Below, one piece after another: positions 1-9,978 of a stretch of 46,698 bases of DNA. Made by a program: the position numbers and the translations under genes. Numbering within the stretch: position 1 is the stretch's first letter; each line of letters opens with the position of its first letter. Under the pieces are notes generated by a model that searched no databases, was not told the origin of the DNA, and saw nothing but the letters and a program-made list of their open reading frames with translations. The DNA comes from Geobacteraceae bacterium (GTDB lineage Bacteria; Desulfobacterota; Desulfuromonadia; Geobacterales; Geobacteraceae): contig JARKPN010000059.1 in NCBI GenBank assembly GCA_029975275.1, positions 1 to 46,698 of the forward strand. The letters are read 5' to 3'.

Positions 1-479
1 TATTTCGCCAGAGGAACCGCCGAAGCGATCTCGTACTTCACCGCTGCACGGATCTTGTTCTCGATCTGCAGGTAGCGGGCGACCTTGACGGCGGGAAGCA
101 CCTTGTACAGCTTCGGCGCGAATGCTTTCTTCATGGCCGCCTCGGCCTCGTCGACGGCAATCATTTCGCTGACCATCTTGCTGGCCTTCTCGTCCGTCAG
201 GGCATTGTTGTTGTAGGCATCCGCATAGGCTTCAATCAGCGCCGCGACCCGCTTGTTGAGCTTATCCAACTCGACTTGGTAGGCGTCGTAGACCGGCCAG
301 AACTTCCCGGCTTCGGCGTCGCTGAGGTTCATGTTGCCCGCCACCAGCAGCTTCTTGTCGGCCTTGATCTTTTCCAGCAGAATCTGCATGTCGCTGCTGG
401 TGGGCTTCCCCGCGGCGAATGCCGGTACCGAAACGGACAGGGCAAAGACCATCATGAGGAAAAACACGGTTTTTTTCAT
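1..479 (-). CDS. Small secreted helical protein of unknown function (3' end at window edge)
   Basis: The frame opens at ATG 479 and runs 159 codons to the window edge, where the last two visible bases are TA, so the stop may lie just outside. An AAAGGAG ribosome site sits about 9 nt upstream. The N-terminus is a clear Sec signal peptide (MKKTVFFLMMVFALSVSVPA, then FAA). The mature part is charged and probably all-helical. It contains the motif LSDAEAGKFWPVYDAYQ, which I associate with small uncharacterised secreted proteobacterial proteins. It starts 33 nt after the stop of the RND outer-membrane factor gene, so it is probably the last gene of that operon and acts in the periplasm. No catalytic motif is visible, and a function in efflux is only a guess from position. 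Confidence 0.75.
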   Translation of the reverse strand, partial: MKKTVFFLMMVFALSVSVPAFAAGKPTSSDMQILLEKIKADKKLLVAGNMNLSDAEAGKFWPVYDAYQVELDKLNKRVAALIEAYADAYNNNALTDEKASKMVSEMIAVDEAEAAMKKAFAPKLYKVLPAVKVARYLQIENKIRAAVKYEIASAVPLAK

Positions 480-512
480 AAATTTTGACTCCTTTCCTGG
501 GTTGATGACTGA

Positions 513-1994
513 TTATTTTTCAACGGACGTCTCCACTTTCTTCCAGCTTCCTGGAGAGGACGCTGTTGCCCCCTCCTTTCCCGACATCATGGTCTGCTGC
601 TCCGCCAGCGTCACCCAGCCGCCTCCCATGGACCGGTAGATATTCACCATCGACAGGAACAGGCCGCCCTTGGTCTGCGCCTGGGAGAGCTGGGCGTTGA
701 ACAGGCTGCGCTCGGCGTCGAGCACCTCGATATAGCTGGTGTAGCCGTTTTCGTAGCGAAGCCGTGCGGTCCGGGCATAGTTTCCCAGGGATTCCACCTG
801 CTTGTTCTGGGTCTCCAGCTGCTCCATGGTGCTCTTGCGGTCTATCAGGGCATCGTTCACGTCACGGAAGGCATTCTGGATGGTCTGCCGGTAGACTGTC
901 AAGAGCTGCTTCTGAAACGCCTCCGCGGATTTGACCTGTCCATAGATTGCACCCCCCTTGAAAATGGGGGCGGCCACCTGTGCGGCATAGCTCCAGGTCT
1001 GCGCCGGCCCCGTGAACAGGCGACCGATGTCGGTGCTCGACCATCCGAACAGACCGGTCAGGGCGATGCTGGGAAAATACTGCGCCTTGGCCACCCCTAT
1101 CTGCGCGTTCGCGGAGATCAGGTTCTGTTCCGCCTGGCAGATGTCCGGCCGCCGCGCCAGCAGATCGGACGGCAATCCGGCCGGAACCAGGGGAAGGGTG
1201 AGATCGTCGATGGTCTGGCCCCGGGGGATGGGGCCGGGGTTGCGGCCCAGGAGGACGCTCAGGGCGTTCTCCTGCCGGGCTATGGCTTTCTGGATGACCG
1301 GAATGGTGGCAAGAGCCTCCTCGTACTGCGACTTGACCTGGCTCAGCTCCAGCTCGGAGACTATCCCGCCGGTGAAGCGGAGCTGGAAGATGTCGTATGA
1401 CTCTTTACGGCTCTTCACTGTCGCCTGCGCGATCTCCAGCTGCCGGTCCAGGTCGCGGAGATTGATATAGCCAGTGGCGATGGAGGAGACCAGCGAGAGA
1501 ATCACCCCCTTTCTGGCTTCTTCGGCACTCAGGATGTCGGCGCGCGCGGCCTCGTTGGCCCTGCGCAGCTTGCCCCACAGGTCGATCTCCCAGCTGGCCG
1601 CAAACCGGGCCAGGTACGAGTCGGCAGGGTTCTCGACCGACGAAGAAAGCGGGGCTGGTCCCCTTTCGCTGGCACGCTCCCTGCCGAAGCTTGTACCCGC
1701 TTCGACCTGCGGAAAGAGCGCGGCCCGGGTGGTGATGTATTGCCCGGCGAACTGCTCGATCCGTGCCGCCGCGATCTTGACGTCCTTGTTTTCCGCCAGT
1801 CCGATCCCGATTAAGTCTTCGAGCACCGGGTCGCCAAACTGTTCCCACCAGCGGGTGTCGGCCAGTTCCTGCACCTCCTGTTCCTGGAACCGCCATTCCC
1901 GGGGCGTATCCACGGCGGGCCGCCGGTAATCCGGACCAACCATGCAGCCCAGGATGAAGAGGAGGAGCGCCGAGATAACGATAAGTTCACGCAT
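513..1994 (-). CDS. RND efflux outer-membrane factor (NodT/OprM family lipoprotein)
   Basis: This 493-residue protein is the outer-membrane channel of a tripartite RND pump, related to OprM and CusC. It begins with a lipoprotein signal ([17 protein letters not shown], lipidated Cys17), followed by the family N-terminal signature VGPDYRRP. Two OEP repeats follow, including [14 protein letters not shown] near residue 50 and the RRPDI motif ([15 protein letters not shown]) near residue 280. The length is normal for the family. The ATG at 1994 has an AAGGAGG site lying inside the end of the permease gene. The two genes overlap by 8 nt, so translation is probably coupled. It should trimerise in the outer membrane and dock with the adaptor and permease encoded just upstream. 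Substrate cannot be read from the sequence. Confidence 0.95.
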   Translation of the reverse strand: MRELIVISALLLFILGCMVGPDYRRPAVDTPREWRFQEQEVQELADTRWWEQFGDPVLEDLIGIGLAENKDVKIAAARIEQFAGQYITTRAALFPQVEAGTSFGRERASERGPAPLSSSVENPADSYLARFAASWEIDLWGKLRRANEAARADILSAEEARKGVILSLVSSIATGYINLRDLDRQLEIAQATVKSRKESYDIFQLRFTGGIVSELELSQVKSQYEEALATIPVIQKAIARQENALSVLLGRNPGPIPRGQTIDDLTLPLVPAGLPSDLLARRPDICQAEQNLISANAQIGVAKAQYFPSIALTGLFGWSSTDIGRLFTGPAQTWSYAAQVAAPIFKGGAIYGQVKSAEAFQKQLLTVYRQTIQNAFRDVNDALIDRKSTMEQLETQNKQVESLGNYARTARLRYENGYTSYIEVLDAERSLFNAQLSQAQTKGGLFLSMVNIYRSMGGGWVTLAEQQTMMSGKEGATASSPGSWKKVETSVEK

Positions 1995-4900
1995 GGAGCT
2001 CTCCCTCCTTTCCGGGAGCGGTTGCGGCCGGTGTCGGAATGTTGCCGGTGCCCTGCCCGCCGGGCCGGGAATGCGAGCCGCTCTTCCCCCTGTGCCCCAG
2101 CTTCTCCACCACGTAGAAGGTGACCGGGATCAGGAAGATGGCAATGAAGGAGGCCGCGGTCATGCCGAAGATGACCGTGGTCCCCATGACCTGGCGGGAG
2201 ATGGCCCCGGCCCCGCTGGCGATGGCCAGCGGCACGCAGCCGAGGATGAAGGCGAACGAGGTCATGAGGATCGGCCGGAGCCTGAGCCGGGCGCCCTTGA
2301 GGGCCGCGTCCATGATGGTCTCCCCCTTCTCGTACTCCATCTTGGCGAACTCGACGATGAGGATGGCGTTCTTGGCGGCCAGGCCGATGAGCATGACCAA
2401 CCCGATCTGGGCGTAGATATTATTCTCGAAGCTCCGGAACAGCAGGCCGGCGAAGGCACCGGCCACCGCGACCGGCGTGCCGAGCAGGACCGAGAACGGC
2501 AGCGACCAGCTCTCGTACTGGGCCGCCAGGATCAGGAAGACGCACAGGAACGAGAAGGCGAAGATGGCGGCCGGCGACACCCCCTCCATGGCCTTTTTCT
2601 CCTGGAACGACATGCCGCTGTAGTCATACCCCATCTCCCGCGGCATGGTCTGGGCGAACACCTCCTCCAGGGCCTCCATGGCCTGGGCCGAGCTGAAGCC
2701 GGGGGCTGCCGTGGCGTTGATCTGGGCCGACCGGTAGAGGTTGAAGCGCAGGGTGAACTCGGGTCCGACGATGTTCCGGACCGTGGTCAGCGTCGACAGC
2801 GGCACGGTCTGGCCCTCGTTGTTGCGCACGTAGAACTGGCCGATATTATCGATGCTGGTCCGGTAGTCCCCCTCGGCCTGCAGGAACACCTGCCACTGGC
2901 GGCCGAACCGGTTGAAGTAGTTGATGAAGCCGCTTCCCATGAAACTCTGCAGGACCTTGTAGACGTCGGAGATATTGACCCCCTGCTTCAGCACCTTGTC
3001 GCGGTCCACATCCACGAACAGCTGGGGCACCGTGGGGAGGAAGGTGGTGGTGACCCGTGCCAGCTCCGGGCGCTTCTGGGCGGCCTCGATGAATTTCCTG
3101 GTGTTTTCCGCCAGGAAGTCGATATCTTTTCCGGCCCGGTCCTGGAGGATGAAGGTGACCCCGCCCGAGGTGCCGACCCCCATGATGGCCGGAGGCGGGA
3201 AGGCGAACCCCAGGGCGCCGGGTATGCCGGCCATCCTTTTCGAGATCGAGGCCTTGATGGCTTCGTACTGTTCCTCGGGCTTCTTCCGCTTGGCCCACTC
3301 CTCCAGCGAGATGAAGAAAAAGGCGCTGTAGGTGTTCTGCACCTGGCTGAGCATGTTGTAGCCGATAATCGAAGAGCAGTATTTCACCCCGGGAGTCTTG
3401 GTGATGATATCCTCGGCCTGTCGGGCGACCTCCCCGGTCCGCTGGAGCGAGGCGGCATTGGGAAGCTGGATGCCGGCGAAGATGAACCCCTGGTCCTCGT
3501 CCGGGAGGAAGCTGCTGGGAATGCCCTTGCCCGATATTCCCGCCAGCACCGTAATGCCGGCCAGGAGCAGCAGACTGATCAGGCTTTTCCTGATGGCAAT
3601 CGAGCAGCCGCTGATGTACCCGTCCGTGGCCCGGCCGAAGACCCGGTTGAACCAGTCGTAGAACTTCTGCAGCGGTCCGCGGCCCTTGACCTTGGGTTTC
3701 AGCAGCAGCGCGCACAGCGCCGGAGAGAGGGAGAGTGCGTTGAAGGCCGAGAAGATGACCGATATGGCGATGGTCACGGCGAACTGCTGGTAGAGCTGGC
3801 CGGTGATCCCCGGGATGAAGGCGGTGGGGACGAACACGGCCGACAGGATGATGGCGATGGCGATGACCGGCCCCGACACCTCTTCCATGGCCTTCAGGGC
3901 CGCATCCCTGGGAGTCATCCCATGCTCGATGTGGTGCTCCACCGCCTCGACCACGACGATGGCGTCATCCACGACCAGGCCGATGGCGAGCACCAGGCCG
4001 AACAGGGAGAGGGTGTTGATGGAGAAGCCCAGCATGGGGAAGACGATGAAGGTCCCGATCAGCGACACCGGGACCGCCAGCAGCGGGATCAGGGTGGCCC
4101 GCCACCCCTGGAGGAAGATGAAGACCACGAGCACGACCAGGAGAAGGGCCTCGAAGAAGGTGTGCCGGATCTCCTTCATCCCCTCGGTGACCGCCAGGGT
4201 GGTGTCCAGGGCCACCGTATAGTCCAGGTCGGGCGGGAACCGCTGCTTCAGCTCCGCCATCAGCTTCTTGGCGCCGTTGGCCGCATCCAGGGCGTTGGTG
4301 CCCGGCATCTGGTAAAGGGCGATGAGCGCGCACGGCTTGCCGTTCAGCCGCCCCTCCAGGTTGTAGGTCCGGGCGCCCAGCTCGATGCGGGCCACGTCCC
4401 TGAGCCGGACGATGGATCCGTCCGGGTCGGCGCGCAGCACGATATTGCCGAATTCCTCCTCGGTCTGGAGGCGTCCCTGGGCGCGCACGGTGTAGGTGAA
4501 CTCCTGCCCCTTCGGGATCGGCGGCCCGCCCACCTGGCCCGCCGGGTTCACGGTGTTCTGGGTATTGACCGCGTTCATGATCTCGGGGATGGTGATGTTC
4601 ATCGAGGCGAGCTGGTCCGGCTTGACCCAGATGCGCATGGCGTACTGGCCCGCGCCGAAGACCGTGACGCTGGCGATCCCCTTGATGCGGGTCATCTGGT
4701 CATTGATGTTGATGTAGGAGTAGTTGGCCAGGAAGATGTTGTCGTAGGTGTCGTTGGGGGAATACAGGGCGAACATGATGAGCGGCGACGAGGTGGATTT
4801 CTGCACCGTGACACCGTAGTTGCGCACGTCGGTCGGAAGCTGGGACTCGGCCTGACCCTCCCGCATCTGGGCCAGCAGCTGGTCGGTGCTGGCGTCCGTT

Positions 4901-5190
4901 TTCAGGTCGAAGTAGGTGTACAGGGTCATGGCCCCGTTGTTGGCGTTGATGGAGTACATGTAGTCCAGGTTGTCCACGCCGGACATCTGCTGCTCGATGG
5001 GGGTGGCCACCGACTGCTCCAGGGTGAGCGCGTCGGCGCCGGTGTAGGTAGCATTCACCTGTATCGCCGGCGGGACGATATTGGGGAACTGGGCGACCGG
5101 AAGGCGTGTCATGGCGACCAGTCCTCCGATGACCATGAGGATCGAGATGACCATGGCAACGATGGGCCGGTTGATGAAGAATTTTGACAT
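1987..5190 (-). CDS. RND efflux pump permease, HAE1 (AcrB/MexB) family
   Basis: This 1067-residue inner-membrane proton/drug antiporter matches the AcrB family over its full length. The N-terminus [17 protein letters not shown] is typical. The TM4 proton-relay pair is present in [18 protein letters not shown], the TM10 lysine in [15 protein letters not shown], and the TM11 arginine segment in [15 protein letters not shown]. The HAE1 signature, rather than the heavy-metal HME signature, indicates hydrophobic or amphiphilic drug-like substrates. The C-terminal tail (about residues 1040-1067) is Gly/Pro/His-rich and not conserved. A GAGGTGACC ribosome site precedes ATG 5190, 6 nt after the adaptor stop. 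The order adaptor-permease-outer-membrane factor is complete. No local TetR or MarR repressor is visible next to the operon. Confidence 0.97.
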   Translation of the reverse strand: MSKFFINRPIVAMVISILMVIGGLVAMTRLPVAQFPNIVPPAIQVNATYTGADALTLEQSVATPIEQQMSGVDNLDYMYSINANNGAMTLYTYFDLKTDASTDQLLAQMREGQAESQLPTDVRNYGVTVQKSTSSPLIMFALYSPNDTYDNIFLANYSYININDQMTRIKGIASVTVFGAGQYAMRIWVKPDQLASMNITIPEIMNAVNTQNTVNPAGQVGGPPIPKGQEFTYTVRAQGRLQTEEEFGNIVLRADPDGSIVRLRDVARIELGARTYNLEGRLNGKPCALIALYQMPGTNALDAANGAKKLMAELKQRFPPDLDYTVALDTTLAVTEGMKEIRHTFFEALLLVVLVVFIFLQGWRATLIPLLAVPVSLIGTFIVFPMLGFSINTLSLFGLVLAIGLVVDDAIVVVEAVEHHIEHGMTPRDAALKAMEEVSGPVIAIAIILSAVFVPTAFIPGITGQLYQQFAVTIAISVIFSAFNALSLSPALCALLLKPKVKGRGPLQKFYDWFNRVFGRATDGYISGCSIAIRKSLISLLLLAGITVLAGISGKGIPSSFLPDEDQGFIFAGIQLPNAASLQRTGEVARQAEDIITKTPGVKYCSSIIGYNMLSQVQNTYSAFFFISLEEWAKRKKPEEQYEAIKASISKRMAGIPGALGFAFPPPAIMGVGTSGGVTFILQDRAGKDIDFLAENTRKFIEAAQKRPELARVTTTFLPTVPQLFVDVDRDKVLKQGVNISDVYKVLQSFMGSGFINYFNRFGRQWQVFLQAEGDYRTSIDNIGQFYVRNNEGQTVPLSTLTTVRNIVGPEFTLRFNLYRSAQINATAAPGFSSAQAMEALEEVFAQTMPREMGYDYSGMSFQEKKAMEGVSPAAIFAFSFLCVFLILAAQYESWSLPFSVLLGTPVAVAGAFAGLLFRSFENNIYAQIGLVMLIGLAAKNAILIVEFAKMEYEKGETIMDAALKGARLRLRPILMTSFAFILGCVPLAIASGAGAISRQVMGTTVIFGMTAASFIAIFLIPVTFYVVEKLGHRGKSGSHSRPGGQGTGNIPTPAATAPGKEGELHA

Positions 5191-5196
5191 GGCGGG

Positions 5197-6408
5197 TCAC
5201 CTCTTCCCGGTCGTCCTCGGTGCGGAAGTCCCGGCCGGTTTTTTCTCGGCAGGGCTCGTTTCGGCTTCGTTCGGGGGTACATAAGGTTTGGGGTTGACCG
5301 GCATCCCCTCCTTGACCTTCTGGACGCCTTCCGCGACGATTTTTTCACCGGGTTTCAGCCCCTTGGAGATTACCTGCAGCTGGCCGACGCGCTGACCCGC
5401 TTCCACCGTCCGGATACTCACCCTGTTGTCGGGGCCGACCACCGCAACCATGAGTTTTCCCTGCATATCGGTGACCGCACGCTGCGGAACCAGAAGCGCG
5501 TCCCTATCGACTCCCATCAGTGCCCTCACCTTGGCGAACTGTCCCGGACGCAACAGGTTCCCGGGATTGGGAAACAGTGTGGCAACCTTGATGGTGCCTG
5601 TCTTCGGATCGATCTGGCGGTCCGCGAAGGTGATTTTTCCCTTGTGTGGATAGGTGCTGCCGTTCGCGAGAATCAGTTCGAGCGTGGAACCGTTCGGACG
5701 CTCCTTCCGGTTCTCCATGGCCTTCAGGTACTGCTGTTCGCTGACGGGCACGTACACCTTGATGGGGTCGACGGTTGAAACCGTGGTCAGCTCCCCGATC
5801 TGACCGGGCCCGACCAGGTCGCCGATCTGGGCCTTGGCGATGCCCGCCACACCGTCGATGAGCGAGGTGACCCTGGTGAACCCCAGATCGAGCTTGGCCT
5901 TGTCCACCGTCGCCTGTGCGGCGATCACCGAGGCATGGGCGGACTGCTCCATGCCGGTGGCGTCATCCAGGTCCTTCTGGCTGACGGCGTTCTGGGCCGC
6001 CAGGGGCTTGATGCGCTTGAGATTGGCCGTTGCCGTTGCCCAGCGCGCCTGCTGCTGGGCGAGCTGCCCTTGGGCCTGTTCCAGCGTCGCCTGGAACACG
6101 CGGGGGTCTATCCGGAAGAGGACCTGCCCTTTTTTCACCACGTCCCCTTCCTTGTAATTCTGGCTTATCAGGTAGCCGGTGACCTGGGGACGTATGCTGG
6201 CGTTGACCGAGCCGTCCGTAGAGGCGACATACTCGCTGTATACCGGGACATCCTGCTGGACGACATCCACGACTTCCACCACCGGAGGAGGAGAGGGCGC
6301 GGCTTTCTCTTTTCCGCAGCCGGCAGCGGCGCATAGCGCCAGGGGGAGGAGCACGGCCGACCTGAGTCTGCGAATCAAGGGGAGGCATGTGCCTTTGATG
6401 GTATCCAT
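5197..6408 (-). CDS. RND efflux periplasmic adaptor (membrane fusion protein)
   Basis: This 403-residue AcrA/MexA-type adaptor links the permease to the outer-membrane channel. The signal peptide ends in a lipobox (CAAAGC, Cys31). The lipoyl half-motifs flank a coiled-coil hairpin: RPQVTGYLISQNYKEGDVVKKG near residue 70, then a long Gln/Ala-rich helical pair (about residues 105-170), then GVAGIAKAQIGDLVGPG. The beta-barrel and membrane-proximal domains follow (GKITFADRQIDPKTGTIKV, NLLRPGQFAKVRA). The tail after about residue 375 is Pro/Ser/Thr-rich and probably disordered. The start at 6408 has a GAGGAGGA ribosome site 7-8 nt upstream. It is the first gene of the efflux operon. The 186 bp before it hold a 7-bp hairpin (6514-6532) but no recognisable operator. 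Confidence 0.95.
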   Translation of the reverse strand: MDTIKGTCLPLIRRLRSAVLLPLALCAAAGCGKEKAAPSPPPVVEVVDVVQQDVPVYSEYVASTDGSVNASIRPQVTGYLISQNYKEGDVVKKGQVLFRIDPRVFQATLEQAQGQLAQQQARWATATANLKRIKPLAAQNAVSQKDLDDATGMEQSAHASVIAAQATVDKAKLDLGFTRVTSLIDGVAGIAKAQIGDLVGPGQIGELTTVSTVDPIKVYVPVSEQQYLKAMENRKERPNGSTLELILANGSTYPHKGKITFADRQIDPKTGTIKVATLFPNPGNLLRPGQFAKVRALMGVDRDALLVPQRAVTDMQGKLMVAVVGPDNRVSIRTVEAGQRVGQLQVISKGLKPGEKIVAEGVQKVKEGMPVNPKPYVPPNEAETSPAEKKPAGTSAPRTTGKR

Positions 6409-6594
6409 AAAAGATCCTCCTCACGTGAAGTAAAACCGCCGGCTGCGGGGTTCTGCTCGGCATGGGGGACAGGAATGCGTACGGCACGATGAAGACGAAG
6501 AGCTGCACAAAGCGTCCGCTCTTCCAGCGGACAGGTGGAACGGACCCGTTCTTCCGGTGGCGTTGTTCGTCATCTCATATTCATCCTGTATGAA

Positions 6595-6999
6595 TCACGG
6601 GCTCATGCACGAGCCGAATACGACAAAGCTTTCACCATCGCCGGAGGCGCTCAGGGTCAGGTCGTCGGACTCCTCGCCCAGCGCCATGCTCCAGCCCCGC
6701 GTTTCGGTGCCGTGCATGACCAGCATCCCTTCCGGCCGTTCAACCTCCCTGAAGCGGCTTTCCCTGTCCACGTCCCTGTCGAGGGATTTTATGGTCTTCG
6801 CTTTCATGTCGATCCGTATGAATCGCGGCAGGGCCAGATCCTGGACAGGCCATTCCCGACACCCGTCGTCCGGGGTGCACTCGTATGCCTTGGTCAATGC
6901 GCAGGTGCGGATAGTGTCCTCACCTTCCGCGACCCGGACATGAAGCGAGACGGACAGCACAGATACTGCGAACAAAACCGCGAAAAATCTGATCATCAT
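6595..6999 (-). CDS. Small secreted protein of unknown function
   Basis: This is a 134-residue protein with a Sec signal peptide (MMIRFFAVLFAVSVLSVSLH, cleavage probably near AEG). I do not recognise the family. The mature part has two cysteine-bearing segments (RTCALTKAYEC and DDGCREW) near its N-terminus and one Cys near the end (FGSCMSP), so disulfides are possible. The remainder looks like alternating short beta strands (FIRIDMKAKTI, RGWSMALGEE, DLTLSASG, ESFVVFG), suggesting a small beta-sandwich or calycin-like fold. The ATG at 6999 has a good GGGAGGA ribosome site. It lies 187 nt upstream of the RND operon start on the same strand, downstream of the glycine-zipper gene. No function is assigned. 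Confidence 0.7.
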   Translation of the reverse strand: MMIRFFAVLFAVSVLSVSLHVRVAEGEDTIRTCALTKAYECTPDDGCREWPVQDLALPRFIRIDMKAKTIKSLDRDVDRESRFREVERPEGMLVMHGTETRGWSMALGEESDDLTLSASGDGESFVVFGSCMSP

Positions 7000-7082
7000 A
7001 TTTTCCTCCCGGCAGCACCAACGGCTTCACCCGGTAACCACGACGAGAATTCATATGGTTTCTGATACGGAAAGCGGAGATT

Positions 7083-7589
7083 CTATTTGACCGTGTACCC
7101 TCGACCCTCCATACAGGCACCCCATGCCCGGTTGTACTCGCCGCGCCGTTGTTCGTAACCGGCGGCCCGGTCCTGGGCGTACTGTTGCTGTGCCTGCTCG
7201 CTCCTGCGACGGCGAACCCCGCCGATAATCCCCCCGGACGCGGCGCCGATGGCTGCACCCTTGCCGGCGTCACCGGCAATGGCGCCGACCGCCGCCCCCA
7301 TGGCCGCTCCACCGGCCGCGCCCTTGAGCGCTCCACCCTGCTTTTGAGGTGGCGGGGCGGTTGCGGTCGGGACCTGCATGGGGTCGAAACCGGTCTGCCC
7401 CTTGGCCCACTGGTAGCAGGAATACTTGTCCTGCTCCATTTTCTGGCTGCTCTGCCCCTTGGCAGGATAGACAATCGGATCCTGGGCCGCATCGGCGGCG
7501 ATCACCGCGAAAATGACCGCAGACAATGACACGGCCCCGATGACGGCCGGGCGCATTGATGACGGTAAGAACCTTGCATCATTCCGCAT
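7083..7589 (-). CDS. Glycine-zipper family envelope protein
   Basis: This 168-residue protein starts with an atypical but plausible signal or anchor segment (hydrophobic stretch about residues 14-33, ending AADA). A cysteine-bearing segment follows (DKYSCYQWAKGQTGFDP). The core, about residues 85-122, is a glycine zipper (GGALKGAAGGAAMGAAVGAIAGDAGKGAAIGAASGG in two phases of GxxxGxxxG). Such zippers pack membrane-inserting helices in outer-membrane or periplasmic proteins. The C-terminus has an Arg/Gln/Tyr-rich segment (YAQDRAAGYEQRRGEYNRAW) ending in ACMEGRGYTVK, which is typical of this family. An AAAGGAG site precedes ATG 7589. It lies between the SYLF gene and a small secreted protein on the same strand. 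The exact role is unknown. Confidence 0.8.
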   Translation of the reverse strand: MRNDARFLPSSMRPAVIGAVSLSAVIFAVIAADAAQDPIVYPAKGQSSQKMEQDKYSCYQWAKGQTGFDPMQVPTATAPPPQKQGGALKGAAGGAAMGAAVGAIAGDAGKGAAIGAASGGIIGGVRRRRSEQAQQQYAQDRAAGYEQRRGEYNRAWGACMEGRGYTVK

Positions 7590-7663
7590 GACATACTCCT
7601 TTCAGTCTTGTATCCGCTGACAATCCACAGCCGGTTGCATCTCCCGCTGTCAAAGGAAGAAGC

Positions 7664-8227
7664 CTAATCCGGATCTATCCTCGTGATCTTCGACCCCTGC
7701 AGGCCGAGACCCGCCATCAGCCCCTTCTGGCTGAAAAAGAACGCATAGATCTCCTTTCTGGCCGTGGTGGTCGTCAGCGCCTTGGCTATTCCCGCATCCA
7801 CAACGACGATACTGGGGCCGATCCCGATTTCCCAGCCGCCGCTCTTTTTCAGGTACTGCAACGCGGAGTCGGACATGAAAAAGAGGGCATAGCCGAATTC
7901 CTGGATGCCCGCCTGCAGGCCGTACGAAGCGGAAGCGGTATTGTAGTACCCGACCGTCACATCACCTACCCGCAGCGCTCCGTTACCCCCCTGGACGCCG
8001 ATAATGAAACCCATCTTGAGAATGCTCGGAAAAACGAGGACCGCCTTGGCCTCGGACCACAGCTGGCGCGCGGCAGGTGAGCTTGCGAGCAGCTGGGGAA
8101 TGGCCGCGTTGACGTTCTGGTCGATTTTCGCCTTGCTTGTGGCCTGAGCCGTACAGGGGAACAGGGTGAGCATGGCCGTGAAAGAGAGAATGAATGCTGC
8201 TGTCAATGAGCGGATGTACGTTGTCAT
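7664..8227 (-). CDS. SYLF/Ysc84-domain lipid-binding protein
   Basis: This 187-residue secreted protein has a signal peptide (residues 1-29, ending AQA). It consists of a single SYLF domain, recognised from AKAVLVFPSILKMGFIIGVQGGNGALRV, SYGLQAGIQEFGYALFFMSDSAL and GPSIVVVDAG. SYLF domains bind phospholipids or phosphoinositides in eukaryotes. The bacterial versions are exported and poorly characterised. An AAGGAGG site lies 6 nt before ATG 8227. The glycine-zipper gene follows 74 nt downstream on the same strand, and both look like envelope proteins that could share a transcript. The family call is firm; the biological role is not. Confidence 0.88.
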   Translation of the reverse strand: MTTYIRSLTAAFILSFTAMLTLFPCTAQATSKAKIDQNVNAAIPQLLASSPAARQLWSEAKAVLVFPSILKMGFIIGVQGGNGALRVGDVTVGYYNTASASYGLQAGIQEFGYALFFMSDSALQYLKKSGGWEIGIGPSIVVVDAGIAKALTTTTARKEIYAFFFSQKGLMAGLGLQGSKITRIDPD

Positions 8228-8447
8228 GGTATCCTCCTTGGGACATACGGAGCGTTGAAGCCGGCAGAGACGTTCGCATGTGCATTCCCGGCGGCAGTCC
8301 GGTCTGAATTTTTCCGATGCAGCCGCCGGATTGCGCGGAGGGAGGCGTGCAGCGGAAAGGTTGCACCCGGTGATCCCGCAGCAGGGTTATTTCAGCGCAG
8401 ACCGAATGCGATGGAAGCCGCACCGAGCAATGGAGCGCCATCGTCCA

Positions 8448-9971
8448 TTACATGGAGCGGCGTGGATTCTCCCTTCCGGTATCCTGCTCCTGTTGCACAG
8501 GTTTCATTTCGAAGAAATGGAATGCCCACCCTGCCAGGTCCACGTACAACCCGGTGCCGTACACTTCGCGGCCGTCCCTCTCGTACCCCTTCCCGGAGAG
8601 AACTTCTTCAAGGCGCCAGCCATACCGGGCCAGGTCGTCCCACGGCACACGGATCAACCCCTGGGAGCGATGCGGGGACAGGTTCACCACCACCAGGTAG
8701 CGAGCCTCCCCCGTACGCCAGCACCACGCAACCAGGTTCATGCAGCTCTGGTTGTCCGGCCACCCCTCCCGCCCGCAGAGGCGCCACTCGCCATGTCTCA
8801 ATCCTTTCCCGGCCACGGCACCCAGCAGGGCGTGGTAGAACGCCCGCAGGTCCTCGTCGGGAGGCTCCTCGGGGCGTCGGCCGAGAAAAACCGGAAGTCT
8901 CGCCTTTCGCCCTTCGAACTGCCCCTCATGGAGCAGCACGGCTCCCGGCAGAGTCAGTGTCGTCACGGCAGCGGCCATCTCCCGGTCCCGGGGAAACACG
9001 GCAGCGGCCCGGGGTTCGTCGTGATTCTCGATGAACCGGACCAGCCGTTCCTGGTAGTCCATGTCGGCGCACAGGTGAAGCCGGACGCTCTCGGCCGGGC
9101 CGTGCTCCAGCCGGTCATACAGCTTTTTGTCGTAGCAGAAATCGAACCCCTGCCGCTGCAGCTCCCATTCCAGGTCCCAGTAAGCCTCTGCCATGAAGAG
9201 GAAGCCGGGGCGGCTTTTCCGCACGGCAGCAATCAGCTCGGGCCAGTAGTCCGATGCGGGCCGCGTTCCGGCCCGTTCCCCCCAGGTACGTTGGAAGATG
9301 TCGTTCATCACCAGCATGGCCATGTCACAGCGCACCCCGTCGCACTGGTCGGCGATTGCAGAGACCGCATCGATGACCGCGGCCCGGAGATCGCCGTTGA
9401 AGGCATTGAGCTGCAGGACATCCGGCCAGGCAGGGAAGTAGGGGTCCCGGCCGCAGGCGAACAGGCAGCCTTCTTTCGAGATGAACGCGGCCGGTTCCCG
9501 TACGGAATCCCCGGAATCCCCCTGGATGAAGTAGTCGGGATGCTCCGTTACCCAAGGATGGTCCGGGGCAACGTGGTTCGGGACGAAATCGAGGAGCAGA
9601 CGGATGCCGCGTTTCGCCAGCTCTCCGCGGGCCCTGGCCAGGCCTTCCCTGCCACCCAGATGCGGATCGGCCTCGTAGCGGCGGACGCAGTAGGGAGATC
9701 CCACGTTGTCGGCGTCGGCGAAGTCGGGCAGCGCCCTGCGGAAGTCGGCCAGGAGCTCCTGGTTTCCCATGGCGATGGCCCTTCCTGCCGGACTCCTCTC
9801 CCACACCCCCATGAGCCAGACCGCATCACATCCGCACAAGGCGACGGCGTCCCATTCCCTTTGCGGGACCGTGGCAAGGGTCACCGGGGTTTTCCTGTTC
9901 CTTGCCAGCTCCCTGAGCCAGACCCAGGTATTGATTTCATAGATAATCGGTCTCTTCGGCCAGGTGTTCAT
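8448..9971 (-). CDS. Alpha-amylase family glycosyl hydrolase (GH13)
   Basis: This 507-residue cytoplasmic protein has no signal peptide. It is a GH13 (beta/alpha)8 enzyme acting on alpha-glucosidic bonds. All three catalytic carboxylates can be placed: nucleophile Asp216 in DGVRCDMA, acid/base Glu262 in FLFMAEAYW, and transition-state Asp318 in FIENHDEP. Conserved region I is LLLDFVPNHVAPDH (about 126-139). The frame is open upstream to 10115, but ATG 9971 is chosen because it has a GAGGA site and lies 7 nt after the stop of the GH63-like gene. The longer frame would overlap that gene by more than 130 nt. Maltose/glycogen, trehalose or another glucoside substrate cannot be distinguished from sequence alone. 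Confidence 0.93.
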   Translation of the reverse strand: MNTWPKRPIIYEINTWVWLRELARNRKTPVTLATVPQREWDAVALCGCDAVWLMGVWERSPAGRAIAMGNQELLADFRRALPDFADADNVGSPYCVRRYEADPHLGGREGLARARGELAKRGIRLLLDFVPNHVAPDHPWVTEHPDYFIQGDSGDSVREPAAFISKEGCLFACGRDPYFPAWPDVLQLNAFNGDLRAAVIDAVSAIADQCDGVRCDMAMLVMNDIFQRTWGERAGTRPASDYWPELIAAVRKSRPGFLFMAEAYWDLEWELQRQGFDFCYDKKLYDRLEHGPAESVRLHLCADMDYQERLVRFIENHDEPRAAAVFPRDREMAAAVTTLTLPGAVLLHEGQFEGRKARLPVFLGRRPEEPPDEDLRAFYHALLGAVAGKGLRHGEWRLCGREGWPDNQSCMNLVAWCWRTGEARYLVVVNLSPHRSQGLIRVPWDDLARYGWRLEEVLSGKGYERDGREVYGTGLYVDLAGWAFHFFEMKPVQQEQDTGRENPRRSM

Positions 9972-9978
9972 GGTGTCC

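Noticed and set aside
1942-5187. A 1081-codon open frame on the plus strand opposite the RND permease
   Set aside because: It is the antisense shadow of a full-length AcrB-type gene in high-GC DNA, with low-complexity His/Gly/Asp/Arg composition and no recognisable domain.
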